From assembly GCF_001468265.1 (NCBI RefSeq), contig NZ_LNRZ01000008.1, positions 156,588 to 220,587 of the forward strand: a stretch of 64,000 nucleotides of DNA. Reading direction: 5' to 3'. Shown here piece after piece: positions 38,432 to 47,584 of this stretch. The notes under the pieces are model-generated. The model worked only from the letters and a program-made list of their open reading frames with translations. It did no database searches and was not told where the DNA came from. The first letter of the stretch is position 1, and each line of letters starts with the position of its first letter. Made by a program: the position numbers and the translations under genes. The stretch comes from Sphingopyxis sp. H050. Lineage in GTDB: Bacteria; Pseudomonadota; Alphaproteobacteria; Sphingomonadales; Sphingomonadaceae.

Positions 38432-39643
38432 TCAGCGCCCCCTGCTGTTAAGCAGCCGCTGGTAAACAGGTTCGTAACGTAAAATGTTTGACGACCAGTT
38501 ACGATGCTTTTCGACGAAAGCGCGTGCCGTATCCCGCCGCTCGCCCCAGCTACCGCGATCGCGCAGCAGCCGGGCGAGCGCTGCCGCGATCGCCGCGGGA
38601 TCGTCGGGCGCAAACAAGGTGCCGGTCACGCCATCCTCGATCAGTTCGCGGTGTCCGCCGACATCCGACGCCGCGACCAGCTTGCCCTGCGCCATTGCCT
38701 CGAGCGGTTTCAGCGGCGTGACGAGATCGGTCAGGCGCATCTTCTTGCGCGGATAGGCGAGGATATCGATCAGCGAATAATAAAGCTCGACTTGGCTGTG
38801 CGGTACGCGTCCGACGAACAGGATGTGATCGGCGACCGGCGACGCCGCGGCCTGCGCCTTCAGCGCAGCCTCCATGGGCCCGCCGCCGACGAGCAGCAGC
38901 CGCGCCCGCGGCTCGGCGGCGACCAGCGCCGGCATGGCCGCGATCAGGTCGTCGATCCCCTCATAGTCATAGAAGCTGCCGATGAAGCCGATCACCGCGT
39001 CGCCCGCTGCCAGCCCCAGCTCGCCCGCCAGCGCATCGTTGCGGGGCGGCGGATCGCCGAACAGGTCGAGGTCCACGCCATTGGGCGAAACGGTGATCTT
39101 GGCGGCATCGATGCCGCGCGCGATCAGGTCGCCGCGTAGGCCCTCGCAGATCACCGCCACCGCATCGACCGATTTTACCGCATGCGTTTCGATCGCCTTG
39201 ATCAGATGATAGCGCGGCCCGCCCTCGCGCCCGGTCCCGTTGCCGACCGCCGCATCCTCCCAAAAGGCGCGGATTTCGTATATCACTGGAATACCCAGCT
39301 TTTTCCCAACGCGGAGCGCCGCCAGCGCATCGAGCACCGGCGAATGCGCGTGCAGCAGATCGGGCTGCCACTCCTTGACCAGCGCTTCGGTCCGCGCGGC
39401 GAGCGCCCCGATCTCGCGCCATTCGCGGAGCGGCGAAGGCGCGGGTGCGATCGGCGGGGTACGATGAAAAGTCAGCCCGTCGACGGTCTCGACCGCGGGA
39501 CCCGGGATCGGGTGGCGCACGCCGGTAACGCCCGCAACGTCCCAGCCCTTCGCGACCTGCGCCTTCATCAGCGCGCGGGTGCGAAACGTGTAGCCGCTAT
39601 GCGTGGGCAGGCTGTGATCGAGGACGTGAAGTATGCGGGTCAT
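38432..39643 (-). CDS. Glycosyltransferase, exosortase-A-associated type
   Basis: This 403-residue GT-B glycosyltransferase starts RILHVLDHSLPTHSGYTFRT, the strongly conserved opening of the glycosyltransferase family linked to PEP-CTERM/exosortase A loci. It continues with a GT4-type donor site (SPNGVDLDLF, EAMAQGKLVAASDVGG). It would add a sugar to a lipid-linked or protein-linked exopolysaccharide. ATG 39643 is chosen over 39661, since the family begins MTRILHVLDHS. It is divergent from the O-glycosylation ligase gene 121 bases away. The exosortase itself is not in this window. Confidence 0.88.
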   Translation of the reverse strand: MTRILHVLDHSLPTHSGYTFRTRALMKAQVAKGWDVAGVTGVRHPIPGPAVETVDGLTFHRTPPIAPAPSPLREWREIGALAARTEALVKEWQPDLLHAHSPVLDALAALRVGKKLGIPVIYEIRAFWEDAAVGNGTGREGGPRYHLIKAIETHAVKSVDAVAVICEGLRGDLIARGIDAAKITVSPNGVDLDLFGDPPPRNDALAGELGLAAGDAVIGFIGSFYDYEGIDDLIAAMPALVAAEPRARLLLVGGGPMEAALKAQAAASPVADHILFVGRVPHSQVELYYSLIDILAYPRKKMRLTDLVTPLKPLEAMAQGKLVAASDVGGHRELIEDGVTGTLFAPDDPAAIAAALARLLRDRGSWGERRDTARAFVEKHRNWSSNILRYEPVYQRLLNSRGR

Positions 39644-39763
39644 CGGCCAAGCCTCTGCCATACAACGCTTAACGGCACGTCAACCCCGTTGCCGTAGAGA
39701 CGCTGCAAACGGGCATAGAGCCACGGGACAAAATCGGGCAAGCTGCTTAGGGTCAGGACCCAG

Positions 39764-39928
39764 ATGATCGACAATTTTTCCATTGCCCTGACGCATGTGC
39801 TGCTGGCGATCGGGCTATGGCGCCTGCTTCATCGCGACGATCTTGATCAGGAGGTGAGCCCGCGCGACGCGTGGCGGCGGCAACGCGATGCCGAGGCGCG
39901 GGCAAGGGACGCCGCGTCCGATGCGTGA
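39764..39928 (+). CDS. 54-residue small membrane protein upstream of ligase
   Basis: An ATG at 39764 opens a 54-residue frame with one hydrophobic helix (residues 6-20, SIALTHVLLAIGLWR) and a highly charged tail (RDAWRRQRDAEARARDAAS). It ends at a TGA that overlaps the ligase start at 39921 by eight bases, an arrangement typical of genuine coupled genes. GGGTCAGGACCC precedes the start. Function unknown. It could be an accessory subunit of the sugar ligase. Confidence 0.6.
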   Translation: MIDNFSIALTHVLLAIGLWRLLHRDDLDQEVSPRDAWRRQRDAEARARDAASDA

Positions 39929-41258
39929 CCTCGCCTTCGTCGCCTTCCTCTTCGCCTTCATCGGGATCGGCTTTCGCAAGCCATTCCTGTTCGTGCTCTG
40001 CTTTTGCTACATCGACATCGTCGCGCCGCAGCGGCTCAGCTATTTCCTGATCAATTCGATCCCGATCTCGCTGATCGTCTTCGGGCTCGCCATCCTCGGC
40101 TGGCTCGCCGCCGACGACAAGCGCGACACGCGATGGTCGGGGCGGCAGACATTGATGGTCGTGCTCCTCTTCTATTGCTGGATGACGACGATCTACGCCG
40201 ACTTTCCGGTGGAGGCAGCGGACAAGTGGAGCTGGGTGTGGAAGGCGCTGATCTGGGCCATCTTCCTGCCGCTGACGTTGCGAACGAAGCTCCGCATCGA
40301 GGCGCTGGCGCTCGTCCTGCTCCTCTCCGCAGCCGCAATCGCGATCGCGGGCGGCATCAAGACGGCGGCGGGCGGCGGCGGCTATGGCGCGCTCCAATTG
40401 CTGCTCAGCGAAAATTACGGCCTCTACGAGGGCAGCACCATGTCGTGCGTCGCCATCTCGATCATCCCGCTGATCCTCTGGTATCGCAAGCATGGCACGA
40501 TCTTCCCGTCCGACTGGATGGTGTCGCTCTTCTGCTTCGCACTGGTCTTCGCTTGCGCCCTGCTGCCCGTCGGGACGCAGGCGCGCACGGGTCTTATCTG
40601 CCTCGCCGTCCTCGCGATCCTGTCGCTGCGCGCGGTGAAGCACCGCATCCTCTATATGGTCGGTGCAGCGCTGCTCGCGGCCGCCGCCATCCCCTTCCTC
40701 CCGCAAAGCTATACCGAGCGCATGGAGACGATCCGCGGCTACAAGTCCGACCAGTCGGCCTCGACGCGCGTCGCGGTGTGGGCGTGGACGTGGGACTATG
40801 CCAAGGACCACCCGTTCGGCGGCGGCTTCAACGCCTATCTCCAGAACCGCGTCCGCGTCGAAAAGGAAGCGAGCAAGCCCGACGAGGTCGCGAGCGTCTA
40901 TGAAGAGGAATCGCGCGCCTATCACTCGGCCTATTTCGAGATGCTCGGCGAGCAGGGCTATCCGGGGCTGACGCTGTGGCTGATGCTGCACCTGACGGGG
41001 CTCATCCAGATGGAGCGGATCAGGCGGCGATACCTGAAGACGCGCCGCGGCGAGGAACAATGGATCGCACCGCTCGCGACCGCGCTCCAGCACGGGCACA
41101 TCGTCTATCTGATCGGATCGCTGTTCGTCGCGATCGCGTTCCAGCCTTTCATCTATATGATGCTGGCGCTCGAGATCGGGCTGACCACCTATTGCCGCCG
41201 CCGCGAAAAGGAATCGGGCTGGCGGCCGCTCGCCATGCGCCCGATGGCGGCGGCATGA
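39921..41258 (+). CDS. Putative O-glycosylation ligase, exosortase-A-associated
   Basis: This 445-residue polytopic protein with about ten helices opens MRDLAFVAFLFAFIGIGFRK, followed by PFLFVLCFCYIDIVAPQRLSY, the recognised start of the exosortase A-system O-ligase family (Wzy/WaaL-like). A large periplasmic loop contains the ESRAYHSAYFEMLGEQGYPG segment shared with O-antigen ligases. It would transfer or polymerise a lipid-linked glycan in the periplasm. It overlaps the small membrane ORF upstream and the acyltransferase downstream (ATGA), forming a three-gene operon. Confidence 0.9.
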   Translation: MRDLAFVAFLFAFIGIGFRKPFLFVLCFCYIDIVAPQRLSYFLINSIPISLIVFGLAILGWLAADDKRDTRWSGRQTLMVVLLFYCWMTTIYADFPVEAADKWSWVWKALIWAIFLPLTLRTKLRIEALALVLLLSAAAIAIAGGIKTAAGGGGYGALQLLLSENYGLYEGSTMSCVAISIIPLILWYRKHGTIFPSDWMVSLFCFALVFACALLPVGTQARTGLICLAVLAILSLRAVKHRILYMVGAALLAAAAIPFLPQSYTERMETIRGYKSDQSASTRVAVWAWTWDYAKDHPFGGGFNAYLQNRVRVEKEASKPDEVASVYEEESRAYHSAYFEMLGEQGYPGLTLWLMLHLTGLIQMERIRRRYLKTRRGEEQWIAPLATALQHGHIVYLIGSLFVAIAFQPFIYMMLALEIGLTTYCRRREKESGWRPLAMRPMAAA

Positions 41259-42370
41259 GCGGGACCGCCGCCTCGCCCCGGATGCTGCCGACGCTGACCG
41301 GCGTGCGCGGCATCGCGGCGCTGATGGTGCTTTTCTATCATATCCGCGGCGGCATGACCGGCTTCGCGCCGCCGCAAGTGATTTCGGTTTTGGGGCAAGG
41401 CTATCTCGCGGTCGACCTGTTCTTCGTGCTGTCGGGGTTCGTGCTGTGGTGGAATTATGGCGCGCAGTTCCGCGCGCAGGGTGCGCGCGGCGCGCCGCAT
41501 TTCATCATGCGGCGCTTTGCGCGCATCTTTCCGCTGCATGTCGCGATCCTGTCGGCGATGGCGCTGTTTGCGCTCGCTTTGCTCGTCAGCGGGCGCGATC
41601 CGGGCGCGCACTACAGCTTCGTCCAATTGCCCGCCCATTATCTGCTGGTCCAGAATTGGGGCTTCGGCGACCGGCTGACCTGGAACGACCCGGCCTGGTC
41701 GATCTCGACCGAATGGGCGGCCTATCTGCTGCTCGCTGTCACCGGGGGCCGGATCGCGCGGCTGTCGCCCGGCCGATGGAGCTTTCCGCTACTGATCATC
41801 GGGCTGGCGGCAGGCCTCGGCGCGTGGTTCGCCGCGACCGGGCGCACAAGCATCGGTCAGGATATTCCCGCCACCGGCCTGCTGCGCTGCCTCATCGAGT
41901 TCGGCATGGGCATCTTGCTTTGCCAATGGTGGACCGCGCAACAAGCCGGGGGCCGCACCGCCGTAATTGTCGGCACCGCGCTCGGCTTCGCTGCCCTCGG
42001 CGCGACCTTGCTGTTCAGCCTGTCGCAACCCGCCGCGATCCCGCTGATCATGGTCGCCGTCGTCATCCTGTCGCTGCAAGCATCGGTTGCGGCGAAACCC
42101 CTGCTCGCCGGCCGCATCGCGCAATGGCTCGGCGACATCAGCTACGCCGTCTATCTGTCGCACTTCTTCCTGTGGATCCTCTTCAAGCTATTCTTCGTCG
42201 ACGATCCCGCGATGGTGCCGCCCGTCAAGATCGCGGCCTTCGTCATCATGACGCTGGCGGTCTCGCATCTGCTCCATGTCTGGCTGGAAGTGCCCGGCCG
42301 CCGCTTCGCCCAGCGCGCCGGCGACCGCCTGCTCGCTGCCCCGAAACAGGCGCTGACCGAGAGCCGCTAG
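41255..42370 (+). CDS. Acyltransferase family 3 (OafA/YrhL-like)
   Basis: The 371-residue membrane protein has about ten helices and the acyltransferase-3 motifs LTGVRGIAALMVLFYHIRGG (with the catalytic-type histidine) and FFVLSGFVLWW. An RRFARIFPLH segment follows, and SYAVYLSHFFL is near the end. Such proteins add acetyl or succinyl groups to surface sugars. ATG 41255 overlaps the ligase stop, so it probably decorates the glycan made by that system. Confidence 0.92.
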   Translation: MSGTAASPRMLPTLTGVRGIAALMVLFYHIRGGMTGFAPPQVISVLGQGYLAVDLFFVLSGFVLWWNYGAQFRAQGARGAPHFIMRRFARIFPLHVAILSAMALFALALLVSGRDPGAHYSFVQLPAHYLLVQNWGFGDRLTWNDPAWSISTEWAAYLLLAVTGGRIARLSPGRWSFPLLIIGLAAGLGAWFAATGRTSIGQDIPATGLLRCLIEFGMGILLCQWWTAQQAGGRTAVIVGTALGFAALGATLLFSLSQPAAIPLIMVAVVILSLQASVAAKPLLAGRIAQWLGDISYAVYLSHFFLWILFKLFFVDDPAMVPPVKIAAFVIMTLAVSHLLHVWLEVPGRRFAQRAGDRLLAAPKQALTESR

Positions 42371-42412
42371 CCGGTCGGGGAACCATAAGCGGCGTCGGCG
42401 CGCTAATGCCCC

Positions 42413-43423
42413 ATGCCGCCAACGCCCCTCATCCATGTCGACGACAGCCTGCCCGGCATCAGCCGCACGCGTTCGGGCGTCGGCTGGCGTTATCGCGACG
42501 CCCAGGGCAAGATCATCCGAGATCGTGAGGAAATCGACCGCCTCAACGCGATCGCGCTGCCGCCCGCCTATGAAGACGCCTGGTTCTGCCCGGCGCCCAA
42601 CGGGCATATCCTCGCGACCGGCTATGACGCGCGCGGGCGCAAGCAATATCGCTATCACCCCGAATTCCGCCTCGCGCAGGACGCCGACAAATATGACCGC
42701 TGCGCCGCCTTCGGGCATGCGCTGCCGTTGCTCCGCGCGCGGCTGGAAGACGACCTTGCGCGCCGTTCGCTGTCGCAGGAACGCGTCGTCGGTGCGGTCG
42801 TGCGCCTGCTTGACCTTGCCGCCCTTCGCGTCGGCAACGAGCAATATGCGGCGGCGAACAACAGCTTCGGCGCGACAACATTGCGCCAGCGCCACGCCAC
42901 GCTCAGCGGCAAGACGCTCCGCCTCAGCTACCGCGCCAAGGGCGGCGCGCAGCGCGAGGTCTCGATCACCGACCGCAACCTGACCACGCTCGTGCGCCGC
43001 CTCCAGGACCTGCCGGGTCAACATCTCTTTCAGTATCGGGATGCCGACAGCCTCTGCGCGGTCGGCTCCGCCGACGTGAACAGCTATATCCGCGAGGCGA
43101 TGGGCGCCGATTTCAGCGCCAAACATTTCCGCACCTGGTCGGCGAGCGTCGAGGCCTTCACCTATCTCTACGACGCGCCCGAACCGCCGACTTTGAAGGC
43201 GATGGTGACGCATGTCGCCGACTGGCTCGGCAACACGCCGGCGGTCGCGCGCAAGGCCTATGTCCACCCCGCGATGATCGCCGCGGCGCAGGAGCGCGGC
43301 AGCTTCGCCGCCGACGCCGGCCGACTGCCGCGCGCGACCCGATATCTCTCGCGCTACGAGCGCGGCTTTCTGAACTGGCTCGAACGCGCCCCGGGCGCCG
43401 AGGCGTTGCTTCGCTCCGCCTGA
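42413..43423 (+). CDS. DNA topoisomerase IB
   Basis: This 336-residue poxvirus-like type IB topoisomerase relaxes supercoils by a 3'-phosphotyrosyl intermediate. The nucleophile is Tyr283 in ARKAYVHPA. Other active-site pieces are the Arg of ALRVGNEQYA, the Lys of RAKGG and the KHFRTW helix with its His/Arg. Bacterial members are widely but patchily distributed. It begins 42 bases after the acyltransferase gene and ends 17 bases before an MscS gene in the same direction. Confidence 0.95.
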   Translation: MPPTPLIHVDDSLPGISRTRSGVGWRYRDAQGKIIRDREEIDRLNAIALPPAYEDAWFCPAPNGHILATGYDARGRKQYRYHPEFRLAQDADKYDRCAAFGHALPLLRARLEDDLARRSLSQERVVGAVVRLLDLAALRVGNEQYAAANNSFGATTLRQRHATLSGKTLRLSYRAKGGAQREVSITDRNLTTLVRRLQDLPGQHLFQYRDADSLCAVGSADVNSYIREAMGADFSAKHFRTWSASVEAFTYLYDAPEPPTLKAMVTHVADWLGNTPAVARKAYVHPAMIAAAQERGSFAADAGRLPRATRYLSRYERGFLNWLERAPGAEALLRSA

Positions 43424-43440
43424 TCCGCCAAGATACCGTC

Positions 43441-44649
43441 ATGACCCTTTCGCTTTTGACCGCCGCCAAAGCCGCGCCCGCAAAGCCCATCGCCGAAACG
43501 GCCGCGCCCCCAGGCGATCCGCTCGCCGACCTCCAGCATTATTGGGATGTCAGCGTCGCCTGGGTGAACAGTCATTGGCTGCAAATCGGCATCGCGGTCG
43601 GCGCCGGGCTGCTGATCTATTTCGTCCTCTCGATGGCGCGCCGCTTCGCGCTCAAATATGCGCAATCGGCCGAGGGCGACCTCACCCTGACCCACATCGC
43701 CGGGCGCGTGATCCACAAGACCAAGTCGGCGGTCATCGCGATCATCGCGGTTCGCATGGTCGCGGGCTATGCCCAGCCGCCCGCGGCGATCCTGCAGATC
43801 ATCCAGTTCGTCTTTACCGTGGCGGTGGTGTTGCAGGTCGCGATCTGGGTGCGCGAGATCATCCTCGGCCTGATCGGCCGCCGCGCCGCCGAAGGGCATA
43901 ACGAGACGCTCAGCAATGCGATGGGGATCATCCGGCTGCTGATTAGCGTCGCGCTATTTGCGATCGCGATCATCGTCATTCTCGACAATATGGGCGTGAA
44001 CGTCACCGGCCTGATCGCCGGCCTCGGCATCGGGGGCATCGCGATCGGCCTGGCCGCCCAAGGCATTTTCTCCGACCTGTTTGCGTCGCTCTCGATCATC
44101 TTCGACCGGCCGTTCCGCGTCGGCGAGACGATCAAATATGACACCAGCACGGCGACGGTCGAGCGCATCGGGCTCAAGAGCACCCGGCTGCGCTCGGTCA
44201 ACGGCGAGCTGCTCGTGATCTCGAACACCAATCTGCTCGGCAAGGAGATCACCAATTTCGCGCATCTCCACCGCCGCCGCGTGACCTTCACGATCAGCGT
44301 CATCTATCAGACGACGCCGCAGATGCTGCGCGACCTGCCCGCGCTGCTCGAGGAGCAGGTGAAGGCCGCGGGGCATGAATTCATCCGGTCGAGCTTCCTC
44401 ACCTTCGGCCCGTCGAGCCTCGATTTCGAGCTGCTCTTCGACGTCTTCACCGAACAGTTCGAGGAAGTGGTCGCGGCGCGGACGGACGTCGGCATCCGGC
44501 TGTTCGAGGCGTTGGCCGCGGCCGGATACGAGTTCGCCTATCCGACGCAGACCACCTTTACCGCGGCGCCCGACGGCACGATGATCATGCCCTATCCCGA
44601 GTCCCCGAAACCCAAGGCAAGCGCCGCAAAGGCCGCCAAGCCCGGCTGA
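43441..44649 (+). CDS. MscS-family mechanosensitive channel
   Basis: The 402-residue protein has a hydrophobic N-terminal segment, four more helices and the MscS pore/vestibule region: GVNVTGLIAGLGIGGIAIGL forms the pore-lining helix, followed by the beta domain FDRPFRVGETIKY. A C-terminal domain and a short Lys/Ala tail complete it. It would open under membrane tension to release solutes. Five predicted helices mark it as a somewhat enlarged member. Confidence 0.93.
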   Translation: MTLSLLTAAKAAPAKPIAETAAPPGDPLADLQHYWDVSVAWVNSHWLQIGIAVGAGLLIYFVLSMARRFALKYAQSAEGDLTLTHIAGRVIHKTKSAVIAIIAVRMVAGYAQPPAAILQIIQFVFTVAVVLQVAIWVREIILGLIGRRAAEGHNETLSNAMGIIRLLISVALFAIAIIVILDNMGVNVTGLIAGLGIGGIAIGLAAQGIFSDLFASLSIIFDRPFRVGETIKYDTSTATVERIGLKSTRLRSVNGELLVISNTNLLGKEITNFAHLHRRRVTFTISVIYQTTPQMLRDLPALLEEQVKAAGHEFIRSSFLTFGPSSLDFELLFDVFTEQFEEVVAARTDVGIRLFEALAAAGYEFAYPTQTTFTAAPDGTMIMPYPESPKPKASAAKAAKPG

Positions 44650-44744
44650 CGCTACGGCGGCGCGGGCGCGGGGCTTGGCCCTTGTGCAACGCGGCAAGAC
44701 AGGCCTAGAACGCGCCCCGAACCAACGATCAGAGGGGATGGCAC

Positions 44745-45203
44745 ATGGCCAGCATCACACCGCAGGAACTGCAAACCAGGGTTGGACAACATCTCGGCAC
44801 GTCCGATTGGGTGCTTGTGGATCAGGAGATGATCAACAAGTTCGCCGACGCGACGGGCGATCACCAGTTCATCCATATCGACGAGGAAAAGGCCAAGCTG
44901 ACGCCGTTCGGCGGCACGATCGCCCACGGCTTCCTGACGCTCTCGCTGCTGCCGATGCTCGGCGCGAGCACCGACGGTCCGAAGGTCGGCGGCGTGAAGA
45001 TGGGCGTCAACTACGGCTGCAACAAGGTCCGCTTCCTGTCGCCCGTCCGCTCGGGCAAGCGCGTGCGCAGCCATATCAAGCTGCTCGAACTCGAAGAGAA
45101 ACGCCCCGGCCAGTGGCAGCAGACCAACGAAGTGACCGTCGAGATCGAAGGCGAGGAAAAGCCCGCGCTGATCGCCGAATGGATCAGCCAGTTTTTCGTT
45201 TGA
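44745..45203 (+). CDS. MaoC-like (R)-specific enoyl-CoA hydratase
   Basis: This 152-residue hotdog protein has the hydratase-2 active site FADATGDHQFIHID (Asp and His) followed by PFGGTIAHGFLTLSLLP. Enzymes of this type hydrate trans-2-enoyl-CoA and can supply (R)-3-hydroxyacyl-CoA for PHA synthesis or take part in fatty acid turnover. AGAGGGGATG precedes ATG 44745. A thiolase gene follows after a repeat-containing gap, and phaZ is in the same region. Confidence 0.92.
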   Translation: MASITPQELQTRVGQHLGTSDWVLVDQEMINKFADATGDHQFIHIDEEKAKLTPFGGTIAHGFLTLSLLPMLGASTDGPKVGGVKMGVNYGCNKVRFLSPVRSGKRVRSHIKLLELEEKRPGQWQQTNEVTVEIEGEEKPALIAEWISQFFV

Positions 45204-45212
45204 GGTAAATCT

Positions 45213-45305
45213 CCCCTCCCGCTTGCGGGAGGGGTCGGGGGAGGGCCTGTTGGCCTTGGGCTTCCCCTGACATGCCCCACCCAAACCCTCCCCTGCAGGG
45301 GAGGG
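45213..45305. repeat. Two GC-rich hairpins between MaoC and thiolase genes
   Basis: A perfect hairpin CCCCTCCCGC-TT-GCGGGAGGGG occupies 45213-45234 and CCCTCCCCTGCAGGGGAGGG occupies 45286-45305. The first matches the CCCCTCCCGC hairpin in the GTA operon at 60304-60325, so the element is dispersed in the genome. Confidence 0.75.
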
Positions 45306-45328
45306 CTTAAGTAAGAAGGAACATTATC

Positions 45329-46510
45329 ATGCGTGACGCCGTCATCGTTTCCACCGCCCGCACCCCGCTGACCAAGGCGGCGCGCGGCTCTTTCAATAAC
45401 ACCCTCGCCCCGACGCTGGGCACCCATGCGGTTCGCGCCGCGGTCGAACGCGCCGGGATCGAAGGCGGCGAGATCGACGACGTCCTGTTCGGCGCCGCCA
45501 TGCAGCAGGGGTCGCAGACGATGAACGTCGCGCGCCTGATCGCGCTGCGCTCGGGCCTGCCGGTCACCGTCCCCGGCATGTCGATCGACCGCCAATGCTC
45601 ATCGGGCCTGATGACGATCGCGACCGCCGCGAAGCAGATCATCGTCGACCGCCAGGACATTGCGGTTGCCGGCGGCATCGAGAGCATCTCGAAGGTCAGC
45701 GGCAGCGGCAAGGTCTTCATCGAGACCGACGCCGAGCTGATCGCGATGCACAAGGACACCTATATGCCGATGATCGGCACCGCCGAGGTCGTCGCGAAGC
45801 GCTACAACATCAGCCGCGAAGCGCAGGACGAATATTCGCTCCAGTCGCAGCAGCGCACCGCCGCCGCGCAGGCCGCGGGCAAATATGACGACGAAATCGT
45901 CGCGTGCCCGGCCACCATGGCGGTCGTGGACAAGGAAACCAAGGAAGTCAGCTTCAAGGACGTCGTCGCGAACAAGGACGAGTGCAACCGTCCCGACACC
46001 ACGCTCGAAGGCCTGCTGAGCCTGAAGCCGGTGATGGGCGAAGGCCACACGATCACCGCGGGCAACGCCAGCCAGCTCGCCGACGGCGCGTCGGCCGCGG
46101 TGCTGATGGAAGCCAAGGTCGCCGAAAAGAAGGGCCTCCAGCCGCTCGGCCGCTATGTCGGCATGGCGGTCGCGGGCACCGAGCCCGACGAAATGGGCAT
46201 CGGCCCGGTCTTCGCCATCCCCAAGCTGCTCGAACGCTTCGAGCTCAAGATGGACGACATCGGCCTCTGGGAACTCAACGAAGCCTTCGCCGTGCAGGTC
46301 CTCTACTGCCGCGACACGCTCGGCATCCCGAACGAGTTGCTCAACGTCAACGGCGGCTCGATCTCGATCGGCCACCCCTTCGGCATGACCGGCGCGCGCT
46401 GCGTCGGCCACGCACTGATCGAGGGCAAGCGCCGCGGCGTCAAATATGCCGTCGTCACCATGTGCATCGGTGGCGGCCAGGGCGCGGCGGGCCTGTTCGA
46501 GGTCTTCTGA
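45329..46510 (+). CDS. Acetyl-CoA C-acyltransferase (thiolase)
   Basis: This 393-residue thiolase has all three catalytic signatures: Cys90 in DRQCSSGLM, His349 in [12 protein letters not shown], and Cys379 in [16 protein letters not shown] at the C-terminus. It condenses acetyl-CoA or cleaves 3-ketoacyl-CoA. The sequence character ([20 protein letters not shown]) is closer to degradative FadA/PcaF-like thiolases than to biosynthetic PhaA. The next gene begins within two bases of its stop. Confidence 0.95.
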   Translation: MRDAVIVSTARTPLTKAARGSFNNTLAPTLGTHAVRAAVERAGIEGGEIDDVLFGAAMQQGSQTMNVARLIALRSGLPVTVPGMSIDRQCSSGLMTIATAAKQIIVDRQDIAVAGGIESISKVSGSGKVFIETDAELIAMHKDTYMPMIGTAEVVAKRYNISREAQDEYSLQSQQRTAAAQAAGKYDDEIVACPATMAVVDKETKEVSFKDVVANKDECNRPDTTLEGLLSLKPVMGEGHTITAGNASQLADGASAAVLMEAKVAEKKGLQPLGRYVGMAVAGTEPDEMGIGPVFAIPKLLERFELKMDDIGLWELNEAFAVQVLYCRDTLGIPNELLNVNGGSISIGHPFGMTGARCVGHALIEGKRRGVKYAVVTMCIGGGQGAAGLFEVF

Positions 46511-46511
46511 T

Positions 46512-47096
46512 TTGCGTCTGAACGCTCCGCGTATCGAGCCGGTCGATCTCGGCCGGCTCGATGCCGACCAGCGCGCTGCGCTGTCGCCGTTCCTCGACAA
46601 TGGCGGCGGCAAGGTCGGCGGCGGACGGGTGCTCAACATCTTCCGCACGCTGGCGCGCGCACCGAAAGCGCTGACCGCCTTTCTCGGCTGGGGCAGCTAC
46701 ATCCTGTCCCGCCACAATGCGCTGTCCGCGCGCGACCGCGAACTCGTCATCCTGCGCACCGGCTACAACTGCCGCTCGGGCTATGAGTGGACGCAGCACA
46801 GGCGCATCGGGCTCGACAGCGGCCTGACCAAAGACGAGATCGAACGCATCAAGGCCGGCCCCGACGCCGACGGCTGGAGCGACATCGACCGCGCGATGCT
46901 GCGCGCGACCGACGACCTCACGAGCCATCACTTCGTTTTCGACGCCAGCTGGTCCGCGCTCGCGCCGCTCGGCGACAAGGGCCGCATGGACCTTGTCATG
47001 ACCGTCGGCCAATACACCCAGGTTTCGATGATGCTGAACAGCTTCGGCATCCAGGTCGAGGACGGCTGGGAGGTCGACCCCGACCTCAAGGCCTGA
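46512..47096 (+). CDS. Carboxymuconolactone decarboxylase (CMD/AhpD-like) protein
   Basis: The 194-residue helical protein has the CMD pattern ELVILRTGYNCRSGYEWTQH, in which the Cys, Glu and His form the peroxidase- or decarboxylase-type site. Only one cysteine of the AhpD CxxC pair is retained, so an alkylhydroperoxidase role is doubtful. The start is inferred to be a TTG at 46512, just after the thiolase stop with GAGG upstream. Continuation further left would only shadow the thiolase. It is followed by an ABM monooxygenase gene. Confidence 0.85.
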   Translation: MRLNAPRIEPVDLGRLDADQRAALSPFLDNGGGKVGGGRVLNIFRTLARAPKALTAFLGWGSYILSRHNALSARDRELVILRTGYNCRSGYEWTQHRRIGLDSGLTKDEIERIKAGPDADGWSDIDRAMLRATDDLTSHHFVFDASWSALAPLGDKGRMDLVMTVGQYTQVSMMLNSFGIQVEDGWEVDPDLKA

Positions 47097-47113
47097 CCAA
47101 CAAGGAGAATGAC

Positions 47114-47404
47114 ATGAGCGGTATCGGAGTGATCGCAACGCTGCGCGTCCAGCCCGGCAAGGAAGCCGAATTCGAGGGCATCTTCGCCGAGCTCGCCCCC
47201 GCGGTGCACGCGAACGAACCCGGCAACAGCTATTACAAGCTGTTCCGCACCGCCGAGACCGGCGTGTACAAGGTGCTCGAATGCTATGACGACGAGGCGG
47301 CGATCGCCGCGCACCGGGCGTCGGATCACTTCCGCACCCTCGGCGCCAAACTCGGCCCCTGCCTGGCCGGCGCGCCCGAAATCGAGAGCCTGCCCGCGGT
47401 CTGA
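47114..47404 (+). CDS. Antibiotic biosynthesis monooxygenase (ABM) domain protein
   Basis: This 96-residue ferredoxin-like-fold protein has the ABM layout: strand GVIATLRVQPGKEAEFEGIF, then NEPGNSYYKLFRT, YKVLECYDDEAAIAAHRAS and HFRTLGAKL. Relatives (YgiN, quinol monooxygenases) oxidise small aromatic compounds without cofactor. AAGGAG lies nine bases before ATG 47114. It ends the MaoC-thiolase-CMD-ABM run. Confidence 0.88.
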   Translation: MSGIGVIATLRVQPGKEAEFEGIFAELAPAVHANEPGNSYYKLFRTAETGVYKVLECYDDEAAIAAHRASDHFRTLGAKLGPCLAGAPEIESLPAV

Positions 47405-47431
47405 ACGACCGGTTGCGACCGGACCACGACC

Positions 47432-47549
47432 TTTATAGCTTCGTCATCCTGAACTTGTTTCAGGATCCATGGTCTGCCGTTTCCTCAGGCGCGGCATTTC
47501 ATTCGAGCTCAGCCCATGGATGCTGAAACAAGTTCAGCATGACGAGAAT
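47432..47549. repeat. 118-base intergenic repeat, copy A
   Basis: This stretch is identical, base for base, to 55632-55749, starting TTTATAGCTTCGTCATCCTG and ending CAGCATGACGAGAAT. Its outer ends form an inverted repeat (GTCATCCTGAAC.../...GTTCAGCATGAC). A diverged copy lies in the opposite orientation at about 50602-50715. It is probably a dispersed intergenic element. Confidence 0.85.
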
Positions 47550-47584
47550 GGAACGTCCACTCCCCACCCCCAAAACCGTTGCCG

